A DNA stretch of 64,000 nucleotides, taken from contig CAIQQB010000106.1 in NCBI GenBank assembly GCA_903873805.1, positions 1 through 64,000 of the forward strand. The letters are read 5' to 3'. Under the pieces are notes generated by a model, which was not told the DNA's origin, ran no database searches, and worked only from the letters and a program-made list of their open reading frames with translations. This DNA is from an uncultured Opitutia bacterium. Its GTDB lineage: Bacteria > Verrucomicrobiota > Verrucomicrobiia > Opitutales > Opitutaceae. Both the position numbers and the translations under genes were made by a program. This document shows positions 56,418-64,000 of the stretch, one piece after another (within the stretch, counting starts at the first letter, position 1; the number at the start of each line of letters is the position of its first letter).

Positions 56418-59092
56418 TGTCCTCTCCGAGTCCAACGTCCCGGCCCGATCCCGATGCGTTGCTGGCCTCGCTCAAACGCGAGGAGGCCCGGGCGCGCCGC
56501 GGCCGGCTGAAGGTTTTCTTCGGCATGTGCCCCGGCGTGGGCAAGACGTTTGCCATGCTCCGCGCGGCCCAGCAGGAACTGCGCGATGGCACGGACCTGG
56601 TGGTCGGCCTCGTTGAAACCCACCGGCGGGCCGAGACGGAGGCGCTGCTCGCCGGGCTGCCCATCATCCCGCGCAAGGAGATCGCCCACCGCGACGTGCG
56701 GCTCACCGAGATGGATCTCGAGGCGATCCTCGCCCGCAAGCCGCGCCTTGTGCTGGTGGACGAGTTTGCGCACACCAACGCCCCCGGCTCCCGCCACCCC
56801 AAGCGCTACCAGGATGTGGTCGAGCTGCTCGACGCTGGCATCGACGTCTTCACCACGCTCAATGTCCAGCACCTGGAGAGCCGCGCCGACGCCGTCCGCC
56901 AGATCACCGGGGTGACCGTGCAGGAGACGCTGCCCGACTCCGTGTTTGAGCTGGCCGACCAGATCGAGCTAATCGATCTGTCGCCGGAGTCGCTGCTGGA
57001 GCGGTTGAAGGAGGGCAAGGTTTACCTCGGCGACCGGGCGGCAGCCGCGGCCGAGGGGTTTTTCAAGGACGCCCACCTCACCGCCTTGCGCGAGCTCGCC
57101 CTGCGCTTTGTGGCGGAGCGGGTGGACAAGCGCCTGCGCGAGTTGCGCGGCGCCGGTCCGGTCAACACTATCTGGCGTTCGGGCGAGCGGCTGCTGGTGG
57201 CTGTGGGTCCGAGCCCCTCTTCCACGCAGCTGGTGCGCTGGACCCGCCGCATGGCGGCGGCGCAGGGCGCCTCGTGGATCGCCGTGAGCGTCGAGTCCTC
57301 GCGCCCGCTCGACCCGGAGGGGCAGCGCCGTCTCGAGCAGAACCTCACCCTCGCCCGTGAACTCGGCGCCGAGGTGGTCGTCACCCACGACGAGGACGTG
57401 GCGGCCGCGCTGGTGCGGGTCGCGCTGCAGAACAACGCGACGCAGATCGTGGTCGGCAAGTCCCTCCGGCCGCGCTGGCTGGATCTGGTGACCGGGGGCA
57501 ACCTCGTGGACCGGCTCCTGCGGACCAGCGGACCGATCGACATCTACGTGGTGCCCGCCGAACGGGTGGCGGAGAAGCCCTTCGGCTGGCTCGACTGGCG
57601 GCCCACCGCACCGTCCCCCGCCCGGGAATACGCCGAGACGCTCGGGGTGCTCGCCGCGCTGACCGTGGCCGGCTGGTTCCTCACTCCCTACACGGGCTAC
57701 ATCGCGATCGGCATGGTCTATCTGCTCGCCGTGATCGCCCTCAGCCTGCGCGTGGGCCGGGGTCCGGTGATGCTGGCCGGTGTGGTTAGCGCGCTGACGT
57801 GGAATTTTCTCTTCATCCCGCCGCTGTTCACCTTCATCATCGCCAAGTTCGAGGACGGGATGATGTTCGGCACCTACTTTGTGGTCGCCCTGATCTCCGG
57901 GCACCTCACCGCGCGCATCCGTGCGCAGGAGCGGCACGAGCGGCTGCGCGAGGACCGGGCTACGGCGCTGTTCCACCTCACCGAGGGACTCAGCGCGGCG
58001 CGCAACCTTGACGATGGCGTGTTTGCGGCGCTGCGGCAGGCCGATGCGCTCTTTGGCGCGCAGACCGCGCTGCTGACGGGGGAGGGCGGAGGCCTCGTGC
58101 CGCATTTTGCGGGCTCCTTCACCATGACCGAGAAGGAGGCCGGGGTGGCCGACTGGTCGTGGCGCAACCGCCGGAAGGCGGGCCGATTCACCGACACTCT
58201 GCCGTCCGCCGAGGGCTTCCATGTGCCGCTGGTGCGCGAGGATCAGGCGCTGGGGGTGCTGGTCGTGCGGGTGCTGCCCACCTCGACGCTCACTCTGTCC
58301 CAACGCGACCTGATCGAGGGCTTCGCCGCGCAGATTGCTCTGCTGGTCGAGCGCGAACAGCTGCGCGCGGTCGGCGAGCGCGAGAAACTGCTGGCGGAAT
58401 CGGACAAGTTGCACCGCGCGCTGTTTGACAGCGTCTCCCACGAGTTGCGTACCCCGCTGGCGGTCATCACGGCTGCGGTGGAGAACATGCCGGCCGCGAC
58501 CGCCGAGACCCAGGCCTCGCTGGTGTCCGAGACCCGCGCGGCTGCCCACCGCCTCAACCGCCTGGTCGGCAACCTGCTTGACCAGACCCGCCTCGAGAGC
58601 GGCACCCTCCGGCCCCGGCTCGACTGGTGTGATGTGCGCGATCTCGTCAATGCCGCGACCGAGGGAGTGCGCGACGCGCTGGCCGGCCATCCGCTCGAGG
58701 TGGTGGTGCCCGACGACGTGCCGCCGGTGCGGGCCGACTTTTCCCTGATGGAGCAGGCGCTGGCCAACCTGCTCCTCAATGCTTCCCTGCACACCCCCGC
58801 CGGCACCCCGGTGCTGCTCGCGGCCGGACTGGAGCGGGGCGGCGCGCGGGTTTACTTTACCGTGGCGGACCGCGGCCCCGGCTTCCCGGCGGAGATGCGG
58901 GAGCGGCTGTTCAAGAAGTTCCAGCGGGGTGACGCCGCGCGCGCCGGGGGCCTCGGGCTCGGTCTCTCCATCGTGCGCGGTTTTGTCACCGCCCAGGGCG
59001 GCGAAATCGTGGTTGGGGCGAACCCCGGCGGCGGCGCCGTCTTTACCGTTTACCTTCCGCATGTCATGCCCAAGGCTCCTCCGCCAGAATGA
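56417..59092 (+). CDS. kdpD: Osmosensitive K+ sensor histidine kinase
   Basis: An 891-aa sensor kinase, near the 894 of E. coli KdpD. The N-terminal KdpD domain has Walker A GMCPGVGKT (36-44) and Walker B LVLVDEFAHTNAPG. A USP domain, four membrane helices (from about EYAETLGVLAALTVAGWFLT to FIPPLFTF), a GAF domain, the phospho-acceptor His675 in SVSHELRTP, and an ATPase domain ending GLGLGLSIVRGFV follow. It senses K+ limitation and phosphorylates KdpE. It overlaps both neighbours, so the three genes are tightly coupled. Confidence 0.96.
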   Translation: MSSPSPTSRPDPDALLASLKREEARARRGRLKVFFGMCPGVGKTFAMLRAAQQELRDGTDLVVGLVETHRRAETEALLAGLPIIPRKEIAHRDVRLTEMDLEAILARKPRLVLVDEFAHTNAPGSRHPKRYQDVVELLDAGIDVFTTLNVQHLESRADAVRQITGVTVQETLPDSVFELADQIELIDLSPESLLERLKEGKVYLGDRAAAAAEGFFKDAHLTALRELALRFVAERVDKRLRELRGAGPVNTIWRSGERLLVAVGPSPSSTQLVRWTRRMAAAQGASWIAVSVESSRPLDPEGQRRLEQNLTLARELGAEVVVTHDEDVAAALVRVALQNNATQIVVGKSLRPRWLDLVTGGNLVDRLLRTSGPIDIYVVPAERVAEKPFGWLDWRPTAPSPAREYAETLGVLAALTVAGWFLTPYTGYIAIGMVYLLAVIALSLRVGRGPVMLAGVVSALTWNFLFIPPLFTFIIAKFEDGMMFGTYFVVALISGHLTARIRAQERHERLREDRATALFHLTEGLSAARNLDDGVFAALRQADALFGAQTALLTGEGGGLVPHFAGSFTMTEKEAGVADWSWRNRRKAGRFTDTLPSAEGFHVPLVREDQALGVLVVRVLPTSTLTLSQRDLIEGFAAQIALLVEREQLRAVGEREKLLAESDKLHRALFDSVSHELRTPLAVITAAVENMPAATAETQASLVSETRAAAHRLNRLVGNLLDQTRLESGTLRPRLDWCDVRDLVNAATEGVRDALAGHPLEVVVPDDVPPVRADFSLMEQALANLLLNASLHTPAGTPVLLAAGLERGGARVYFTVADRGPGFPAEMRERLFKKFQRGDAARAGGLGLGLSIVRGFVTAQGGEIVVGANPGGGAVFTVYLPHVMPKAPPPE

Positions 59093-59775
59093 GCGCCTCC
59101 GCCACGATCCTGGTCATTGATGACGAAACGCAAATCCGGCGCCTGTTGCGGGTGACGTTGCAGACCGAGGGCTACCGGATCCGGGAGGCCGAGACCGGCA
59201 CGCTCGGTCTGGGCGAAATCGCCGCCCAGGCGCCCGACGGCATCATTCTCGACCTCGGGCTGCCCGACATGGACGGCACCGAGGTCATCCGCCGGCTGCG
59301 GGAGTGGACCAAGGTGCCGGTGCTGGTCTTGTCGGTACGCGACGGTGAGGAGGACAAGACCGCCGCCCTCGACGCGGGTGCGGATGACTACCTGACCAAG
59401 CCCTTTGGGGGCCGGGAATTGCTGGCGCGCGTGCGGGCGATCATGCGTCGCAGCCAGACGGCCGGGGAACCGGCCATTGTGCGTTTCGGGGATATCGAGG
59501 TGGACCTCTCGGCGCGGATCGTGCGGAAGGGCGGGGTGGAGGTGCGGCTCACCGCCAAGGAATACGGTCTCCTCCGGCTGCTGGTGCAGCACCGGGGCAA
59601 AGTCATCACCCACCGTCAGATCCTGCGCGAGTTGTGGGGCCCGAACGCCGAGGAGAACACCCATTACCTGCGCGTCCACATGACGCACCTGCGGCAGAAG
59701 ATCGAGCCCGACCCGCACAATCCGATCCACCTCAAGACCGACTCCGGCATCGGCTACCGTTTGCTGGAGGGATGA
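59089..59775 (+). CDS. kdpE: KdpE response regulator (OmpR family)
   Basis: A 228-aa two-domain regulator. The receiver has the acidic pair in ILVIDDE and the phospho-acceptor Asp55 in LILDLGLPDMDG. The winged-helix DNA-binding domain follows (VRLTAKEYGLLRLLVQHRGK; ELWGPNAEENTHYLRVHMTH). The ATG overlaps the kdpD stop by 4 nt. OmpR-type proteins bind direct repeats with a pitch of about 11 bp, which fits the TTAAY arrays before both kdp operons; this link is inferred. Confidence 0.95.
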   Translation: MSASATILVIDDETQIRRLLRVTLQTEGYRIREAETGTLGLGEIAAQAPDGIILDLGLPDMDGTEVIRRLREWTKVPVLVLSVRDGEEDKTAALDAGADDYLTKPFGGRELLARVRAIMRRSQTAGEPAIVRFGDIEVDLSARIVRKGGVEVRLTAKEYGLLRLLVQHRGKVITHRQILRELWGPNAEENTHYLRVHMTHLRQKIEPDPHNPIHLKTDSGIGYRLLEG

Positions 59776-59786
59776 GCGGGAAATTG

Positions 59787-59979
59787 GCCCGCGGATCACG
59801 CGAATGGACGCGGATGGGAAGCGGATGACCGTTCGGGTTCTAAGGCTCCACTCCGGCACGCTCCAGCGGTCGATCTTCTTCCATTCGAGGAGGTATTGCT
59901 CCTTTGTGTCTTTAGTGTGTTTCGTGGTAAAACTTCCGCGTCTTTCCGATCCGTTAAAATCCGCGTGATTCGCGGGTGA
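59787..59979. repeat. Inverted repeat with CGCGGATCACGCGAAT arms
   Basis: CCCGCGGATCACGCGAATGG followed by ACGCGGAT on the left is answered by AATCCGCGTGATTCGCGGGT on the right. Inside lies a fragment with TTTGTGTCTTTAGTGTGTTT. It fills the convergent gap between kdpE and the PilT gene. Confidence 0.75.
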
Positions 59980-59981
59980 AC

Positions 59982-61058
59982 TCAGTGACCGCCGTCCAGG
60001 TCGCCGGGCTTCAGCAGCGGGGCGAAGAGCGCCTTGTTTGACGCCTTCATATAGGCTTCCTTCGCCTCGATGGTGCCGTCCTTCACGCGGTTCATCAGGC
60101 TCGCGTCCATCGTCACCATGCCATCGGCCAGGCCGCCCTCGATGATGGCGCGGATGTTCATGATTGCGCCGCTGCGGATGGTGTTGGGCAGCGCCTCATG
60201 GGAGAGCAGAATTTCATGCACGGCGCAGCGGCCCTTCGGGATGCGCTTGCAGAGGAGCTGTGCAACGACGCCGGCCAGGCAGCTGGCGAGCATCACCCGC
60301 ACCTGGTTCTGCTCGTCGGCCGGAAAGGTGTTGATGATGCGGTCGACCGTCTTCGGGGCGCTGTTGGTGTGGAGCGTGCCGAAGACGAGCATGCCCATCG
60401 AGGCGCAACCGAGCGCGAGCTTGATCGTCTCCATTTCGCGCATTTCGCCGAGCAGGAGGATGTCGGGATCGTGGCGCATCGCGCCCTTGAGCGCGGCGGC
60501 AAACGAGCCGGTGTGCTCGCCGACCTCGCGGTGGACGATGACACATTTCTTCACCGGGTGAACGAACTCGATCGGGTCCTCGATGGTGATGATGTGCTTC
60601 GCGAGGTTCGTGTTGATGTAGTCCACCATCGCGGCGAGGGTGGTGGACTTGCCGGAGCCGGTCGGGCCGGTGACAACGACGAGGCCCTGATCGAGGTGGC
60701 AGAGCTTCTTCAGCGATTCGGGCAGCTTGAGGTCGTCAAACGAAAGAATCTTCGCCGGGATCTGGCGGAAGACGGCTGCCTGGCCCCAGTGGTTGTAGAG
60801 GAAGTTGCCGCGGAAACGCGCCACGCCGGGAATTTCGTGGGCGAGATCGAGATCGCGGCGCTCGAGGTAATCCTGCCAGCGCTTTTCGGGGCAGATTTCC
60901 CTGAGCAGCGACTCCATGGTCTGGGCGTCGAGGGGCGTGTCGCCCATGGCCTGGAGGGTGCCCGAGGCGCGGATCTTGGGCGGCAGGCCGACGGTGAGGT
61001 GCAGGTCGGACCCGCCCTTTTCGAGCATGGACTTGAGGAGAGCGTCGATGGCGGCCAT
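59982..61058 (-). CDS. pilT: PilT-type twitching motility ATPase
   Basis: A 358-aa hexameric retraction ATPase. Walker A is GPTGSGKST, the Asp box is IITIEDPIEFVH, Walker B is ILLLGEMREMET, and the His box is FGTLHTNSAPKTVDRIINTF. The N-terminal GGSDLHLTVGLPPKIRASG is typical of PilT. It would power type IV pilus retraction. It lies 3 nt after the stop of the second PilT-like gene and forms an operon with it; the second gene may correspond to a PilU-type partner. Confidence 0.93.
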   Translation of the reverse strand: MAAIDALLKSMLEKGGSDLHLTVGLPPKIRASGTLQAMGDTPLDAQTMESLLREICPEKRWQDYLERRDLDLAHEIPGVARFRGNFLYNHWGQAAVFRQIPAKILSFDDLKLPESLKKLCHLDQGLVVVTGPTGSGKSTTLAAMVDYINTNLAKHIITIEDPIEFVHPVKKCVIVHREVGEHTGSFAAALKGAMRHDPDILLLGEMREMETIKLALGCASMGMLVFGTLHTNSAPKTVDRIINTFPADEQNQVRVMLASCLAGVVAQLLCKRIPKGRCAVHEILLSHEALPNTIRSGAIMNIRAIIEGGLADGMVTMDASLMNRVKDGTIEAKEAYMKASNKALFAPLLKPGDLDGGH

Positions 61059-61061
61059 GGG

Positions 61062-62510
61062 TCAGGAGATTTTCGCCCGCAGGACGCGGTTGTTGATGTT
61101 GGCGAGGGCGGTTTCGGCGGTGATCTTCTTATCCTGCCAGAGTGTGAAAACCACATTGTCCATCAGACACATGCCCTCCTTCACGCCCGTCTCCATCGTG
61201 TTGCGCAGACCGGTGGTCTTGCCCTCCTTGATCAGATTCTGGATCGCGGTGTTGCTGACGAGAATTTCGCACGCGAGGGCGATGCCGCCCGCGCGGGCGG
61301 GCAGCAGGCGCTGGCAGATGACACCGCGGAGGCTTTCGGACACGCTGGCGCGGATCTGTGTCTGCTGCGCCGGCGGAAACACGTCGAGCAGGCGGTTGAG
61401 CGTGGTGGAGGCGTCGCTCGTGTGCATCGTGCCGATGACGAGGTGCCCGGTCTCGGAGGCGCTGATCGCCATCTCGATCGTCTCCAAGTCGCGCAGTTCG
61501 CCGATCACGATGACATCGGGATCTTCGCGGAGGGCGCCCTTGAGGGCCGAGGCAAACGTGCGGGTGTGCGTGCCGACCTCGCGCTGGGAAACGTTGCAGC
61601 CCTTGGCGGGCTGGACGACCTCGATGGGATCCTCGACGGTGATGATGTGGTCGGTGCGCGTCTCGTTGAGGTAGGCGACCATCGAGGCGAGGGTGGTGGT
61701 CTTGCCGGAGCCGACGGGGCCGGTGACGAGGATGAGACCGTTGTGGTAGGAGAGGAGCTTGCGGATCGTCTCGAAGTGCTGGGCGAAGCCGAGGTCGGCC
61801 AGGGTGCGCGTCTCGGCCGGCACCATGCGGTAGGCGCCGGCGGCGCCGTTCTTGTGCACCATGAGGTTGACGCGGTAGCGGTCGGCGGCGCTGAGTGCGA
61901 GGGCGTAGTCGAAATCCTTGCGCTCGAGGTAGGTCTTTTTCTGGGCGTCGGTGAGCAGCGACGTGTTGAGGCGGAGGGCGTCGTCGGCCGTGAGCGCGTA
62001 GTCCGTGAGGAAGGCGAGGGCGCGGTCCTTGCGGATGAACGGGCGCGCGCCGGTGGAGAGGTGGAGGTCGCTGGCGCCATGGCGGGCGGTGCCGCGGAGA
62101 AGTTCGCGCATCCCGGCGGCGACGGCGGCGTCGTCCATCGCCGCGAGTTGGTCGAACGGGAACCGCGGGGCGGGGCCGGCGGCGGAATTTGGATTTTGGG
62201 TTTTGGGTTTTGGATCGCCGGAGTTCGGAGGGGCGGCGGCGGCTGGCGAGAATGGGGCCAGGGTTTCGCCGGCAATGAACGGGTCGCTGGCGGGCGGGCC
62301 CTTCTGGCCCTTGGTGTGGGCGAGGCCGGCGAGCTTTTCCAGCGTGGCGATGTTGCTTTCGTCCACGATGCCGTCGTCGATCAGCTTCTGGGCGAAGTCG
62401 CCCAGTTCGGCGCCGTCGCCGAGGGCGGTGCGGACGCTGAGCGCCTGGGCGCGGGTGAGGAGGCCCTGATCAAGGCCGAGGCGGACAAGCCAGAGAACGG
62501 CGGGATGCAT
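61062..62510 (-). CDS. PilT/PilU-like ATPase with N-terminal extension
   Basis: A 482-aa protein. The first 120 residues (MHPAVLWLVRLGLDQGLLTR...) form an extra helical domain and a Pro-rich linker not present in PilT. The ATPase follows with HGASDLHLSTGARPFIRKD, Walker A GPVGSGKTT, ITVEDPIEVVQ, Walker B VIVIGELRDLET and GTMHTSDASTTLNRLLDVF. The linker segment PKPKTQNPNS is encoded by a TTTTGGG repeat. The start at 62510 gives the N-terminal domain; longer open frame upstream is shadow. It probably works with the PilT encoded next. Confidence 0.9.
   Translation of the reverse strand: MHPAVLWLVRLGLDQGLLTRAQALSVRTALGDGAELGDFAQKLIDDGIVDESNIATLEKLAGLAHTKGQKGPPASDPFIAGETLAPFSPAAAAPPNSGDPKPKTQNPNSAAGPAPRFPFDQLAAMDDAAVAAGMRELLRGTARHGASDLHLSTGARPFIRKDRALAFLTDYALTADDALRLNTSLLTDAQKKTYLERKDFDYALALSAADRYRVNLMVHKNGAAGAYRMVPAETRTLADLGFAQHFETIRKLLSYHNGLILVTGPVGSGKTTTLASMVAYLNETRTDHIITVEDPIEVVQPAKGCNVSQREVGTHTRTFASALKGALREDPDVIVIGELRDLETIEMAISASETGHLVIGTMHTSDASTTLNRLLDVFPPAQQTQIRASVSESLRGVICQRLLPARAGGIALACEILVSNTAIQNLIKEGKTTGLRNTMETGVKEGMCLMDNVVFTLWQDKKITAETALANINNRVLRAKIS
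62184..62216. repeat. Short TTTTGGG tandem repeat inside the PilT/PilU-like gene
   Basis: ATTTGGATTTTGGGTTTTGG plus GTTTTGG is an AT-rich island in a GC-rich gene. It encodes the Lys/Pro/Asn linker and keeps the reading frame. Confidence 0.75.
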
Positions 62511-62768
62511 GGCAGGGAAGGTGGGGCGGAGACTGCCAGACCGTGGTTCGGTGCCAAGCGCGAACCGGCGGGGTGGCCCGGGGCGACGATCATCGTGATT
62601 GCCGGAGTGATTCCGCCGGCCGCAAATCAAGGTCCCGGACTGGCACGCCGGGGGCGACACGTTCCCAGGCTGACTTCCGGTCCGATCATTATCTCCTTGC
62701 ACCTGCCGGTGGGTGGACACCCCATGGCGATGGCGCGACCGCGTACGTACGTTGGCAAATCCGTTCCC

Positions 62769-63167
62769 ATGAACAAATACGTCATCTTCCGGCTGTTTCA
62801 CATCGTTGCCCTGGCTGGTGCGTTCGCGCTGCTCGGTCTGACCGCTGGTTGTGTCGACCCGGCCGAAACGGGCGGGCCCGGCTACACCTATGTGGATGGC
62901 ATCCTGACCTCCACCCTCAAGGCGGATCTCAGTACCGCCACCAATGCCGCGAGCGTTGCCGTTGACCGGCTGGGCCTCACCCGGGCGGGGGAAAGCCGGG
63001 ATGAGCTCAGCGATACGCTGATCCTGCGCAGTGCGGCCAACCGGCAGATTGAGATCAAGCTGGAGTATGCCGGGGCCAGCCTCACCCGCCTGATCATCCA
63101 GGTGGGTAGTTTCGGAGACCGGCCCCTCTCCGTGGCGATCATGGAGAAGGTCAAGGCGGGACTCTGA
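62769..63167 (+). CDS. DUF3568 family lipoprotein
   Basis: A 132-aa protein. A lipoprotein signal ends FALLGLTAGC. The mature part has the DUF3568 pattern: YVDGILTSTLKADLSTATNA, then LRSAANRQIEIKLEYAGASL, then VQVGSFGDRPLS-like strands (IIQVGSFGDRPLSVAIMEKV). The family is small periplasmic lipoproteins of unknown function. The ATG at 62769 is preferred to an upstream in-frame start because the signal peptide begins there. It diverges from the PilT pair. Confidence 0.82.
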   Translation: MNKYVIFRLFHIVALAGAFALLGLTAGCVDPAETGGPGYTYVDGILTSTLKADLSTATNAASVAVDRLGLTRAGESRDELSDTLILRSAANRQIEIKLEYAGASLTRLIIQVGSFGDRPLSVAIMEKVKAGL

Positions 63168-63328
63168 GACGGGCGCGCGATGCCGGTCCCAAACCGCCTG
63201 CCCGGGGGCAGGGGGGCAGGTTCGCGACGGGCTGATTGGGTCCTCCTCGGGCGGACCGGGCCCCGGACATCTCCGGGGTTGCAAAGCGGGGTTTTCCCGG
63301 CGATGCTCACCCTTTAAACACCCGCATC

Positions 63329-64000
63329 ATGTTAAGAAAGATCATCGCGAAGCTGCGCGGCACCCTGTCGCCTTCGCCCAAATCTCACCCGGCCAAGGAG
63401 GCCGGACACGCCGCCGCCACGCCGCCGCCCCGTCCCGAGTCCCGTCCCGAACCGCGCCGCGAACGCGCGCCCCGTCCGGCGGGAGCCGATGGCAACGGTC
63501 CGCGTCCGGCGCCGGCCGGCGGCCACAGCGGCGGTGAGCGGGGCCGCGGCCACGACGGGCGCGGGCGCAGCCAGCCCCGCGACGACCGGCCGGATACCGT
63601 CCTGCCCCGGCGGGACGGGGGTGGAAGCGGCTTTGGCGGCGGCGGGCGCGGCCTGCATTCGCGTTCCGGCGGCGGGCGCGGCCCGCGCGGCGACTCCTTC
63701 GGGGCCGGCCCGGGCAAGCGCGAGCGGCCCGTGATCGACAAGACCTTTGACCATCCGCGCACGGCGGACATCAAACCGGCCGTCCCGGTGGACGTGCCGA
63801 AGATGGACACGGAGTTCACCAAGCTCGGCCTGTGCGACGCGCTGGCCTATGCGGTGCAGGAGATGGGCTATGTGACGCCGACGCCGATCCAGGCCCAGGC
63901 CATTCCGGTGGTGTTGCGCGGCGGCGACGTGATCGGCTCGGCCCAGACGGGCACGGGTAAGACGGCGGCGTTCGCGCTCCCGATCATCCAGCGGCTCGGG
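63329..64000 (+). CDS. DEAD-box RNA helicase, 5' part (cut by window end)
   Basis: The first 224 residues. A 150-residue N-terminal extension rich in Arg, Gly and Pro ([19 protein letters not shown] and similar) precedes the helicase core. The Q motif is [20 protein letters not shown] plus [11 protein letters not shown], and motif I is AQTGTGKT. This places it among RhlE/DbpA-like ATP-dependent RNA helicases that unwind structured RNA. In most bacterial members the Arg/Gly-rich tail is C-terminal, so the N-terminal position is unusual. The remainder is outside the window. Confidence 0.92.
   Translation, partial: MLRKIIAKLRGTLSPSPKSHPAKEAGHAAATPPPRPESRPEPRRERAPRPAGADGNGPRPAPAGGHSGGERGRGHDGRGRSQPRDDRPDTVLPRRDGGGSGFGGGGRGLHSRSGGGRGPRGDSFGAGPGKRERPVIDKTFDHPRTADIKPAVPVDVPKMDTEFTKLGLCDALAYAVQEMGYVTPTPIQAQAIPVVLRGGDVIGSAQTGTGKTAAFALPIIQRLG

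Overview
The window is about 66% GC and reads as the chromosome of a verrucomicrobial bacterium, most likely of the Opitutaceae (Opitutus/Lacunisphaera type). This rests on the gene repertoire: ECF sigma factors beside serine/threonine kinases, a xylan-degrading lipoprotein set, permuted ATP-grasp/alpha-E genes, DUF5069, a short prepilin and PilT pairs. It also rests on intergenic spaces full of stem-loop repeats. No rRNA, tRNA or CRISPR array was seen. Taxonomy is inferred from content only.

Layout. 0-4 kb: an ECF sigma factor with a large anti-sigma-like/von Willebrand A protein, then an RDD protein. 4-10.5 kb: a peptide-binding lipoprotein, a prepilin, a periplasmic cyclophilin, a NatAB-type ABC exporter and a DUF421 protein. 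10.6-15 kb: a permuted ATP-grasp gene and its alpha-E partner, separated by a four-helix-bundle gene inside inverted-repeat arms; then an OGG1-type DNA glycosylase and PspC. 15-27 kb: exported hydrolases, including GH53, GH3, GH115 and GH10 enzymes that together fit glucuronoxylan and pectin side-chain degradation. 28-32 kb: a membrane Ser/Thr kinase with its ECF sigma factor. 32-36 kb: a fused ATP-grasp/alpha-E protein, a small membrane protein and DUF5069.

36-60 kb is an ion-homeostasis island. It holds kdpABC copy 1, a second kdp operon (28-aa ORF, kdpF, kdpA, kdpB, 55-aa ORF, kdpC), amtB-glnK, a sodium/proton antiporter-like gene, an APC permease, and an overlapping operon of a PP2C phosphatase-kinase fusion, KdpD and KdpE. 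Four promoters here (kdp1, the kdp2 leader, a 67-aa ORF and the APC permease) carry the same array of TTAAY boxes spaced 11 then 21 bp. This suggests one OmpR-family regulon, possibly controlled by the local KdpE. KdpA1 has altered selectivity-filter residues and KdpA2 has canonical ones, so the two pumps may not be redundant.

60-64 kb: two PilT-type ATPases, a DUF3568 lipoprotein and the start of a DEAD-box helicase cut by the window end.

The second theme is repeats. Many intergenic spaces hold inverted repeats whose arms are short quasi-tandem words or GTAG...CTAC palindromes. At least two palindromes lie in frame inside conserved enzymes (the OGG1-type glycosylase and the kinase activation loop).
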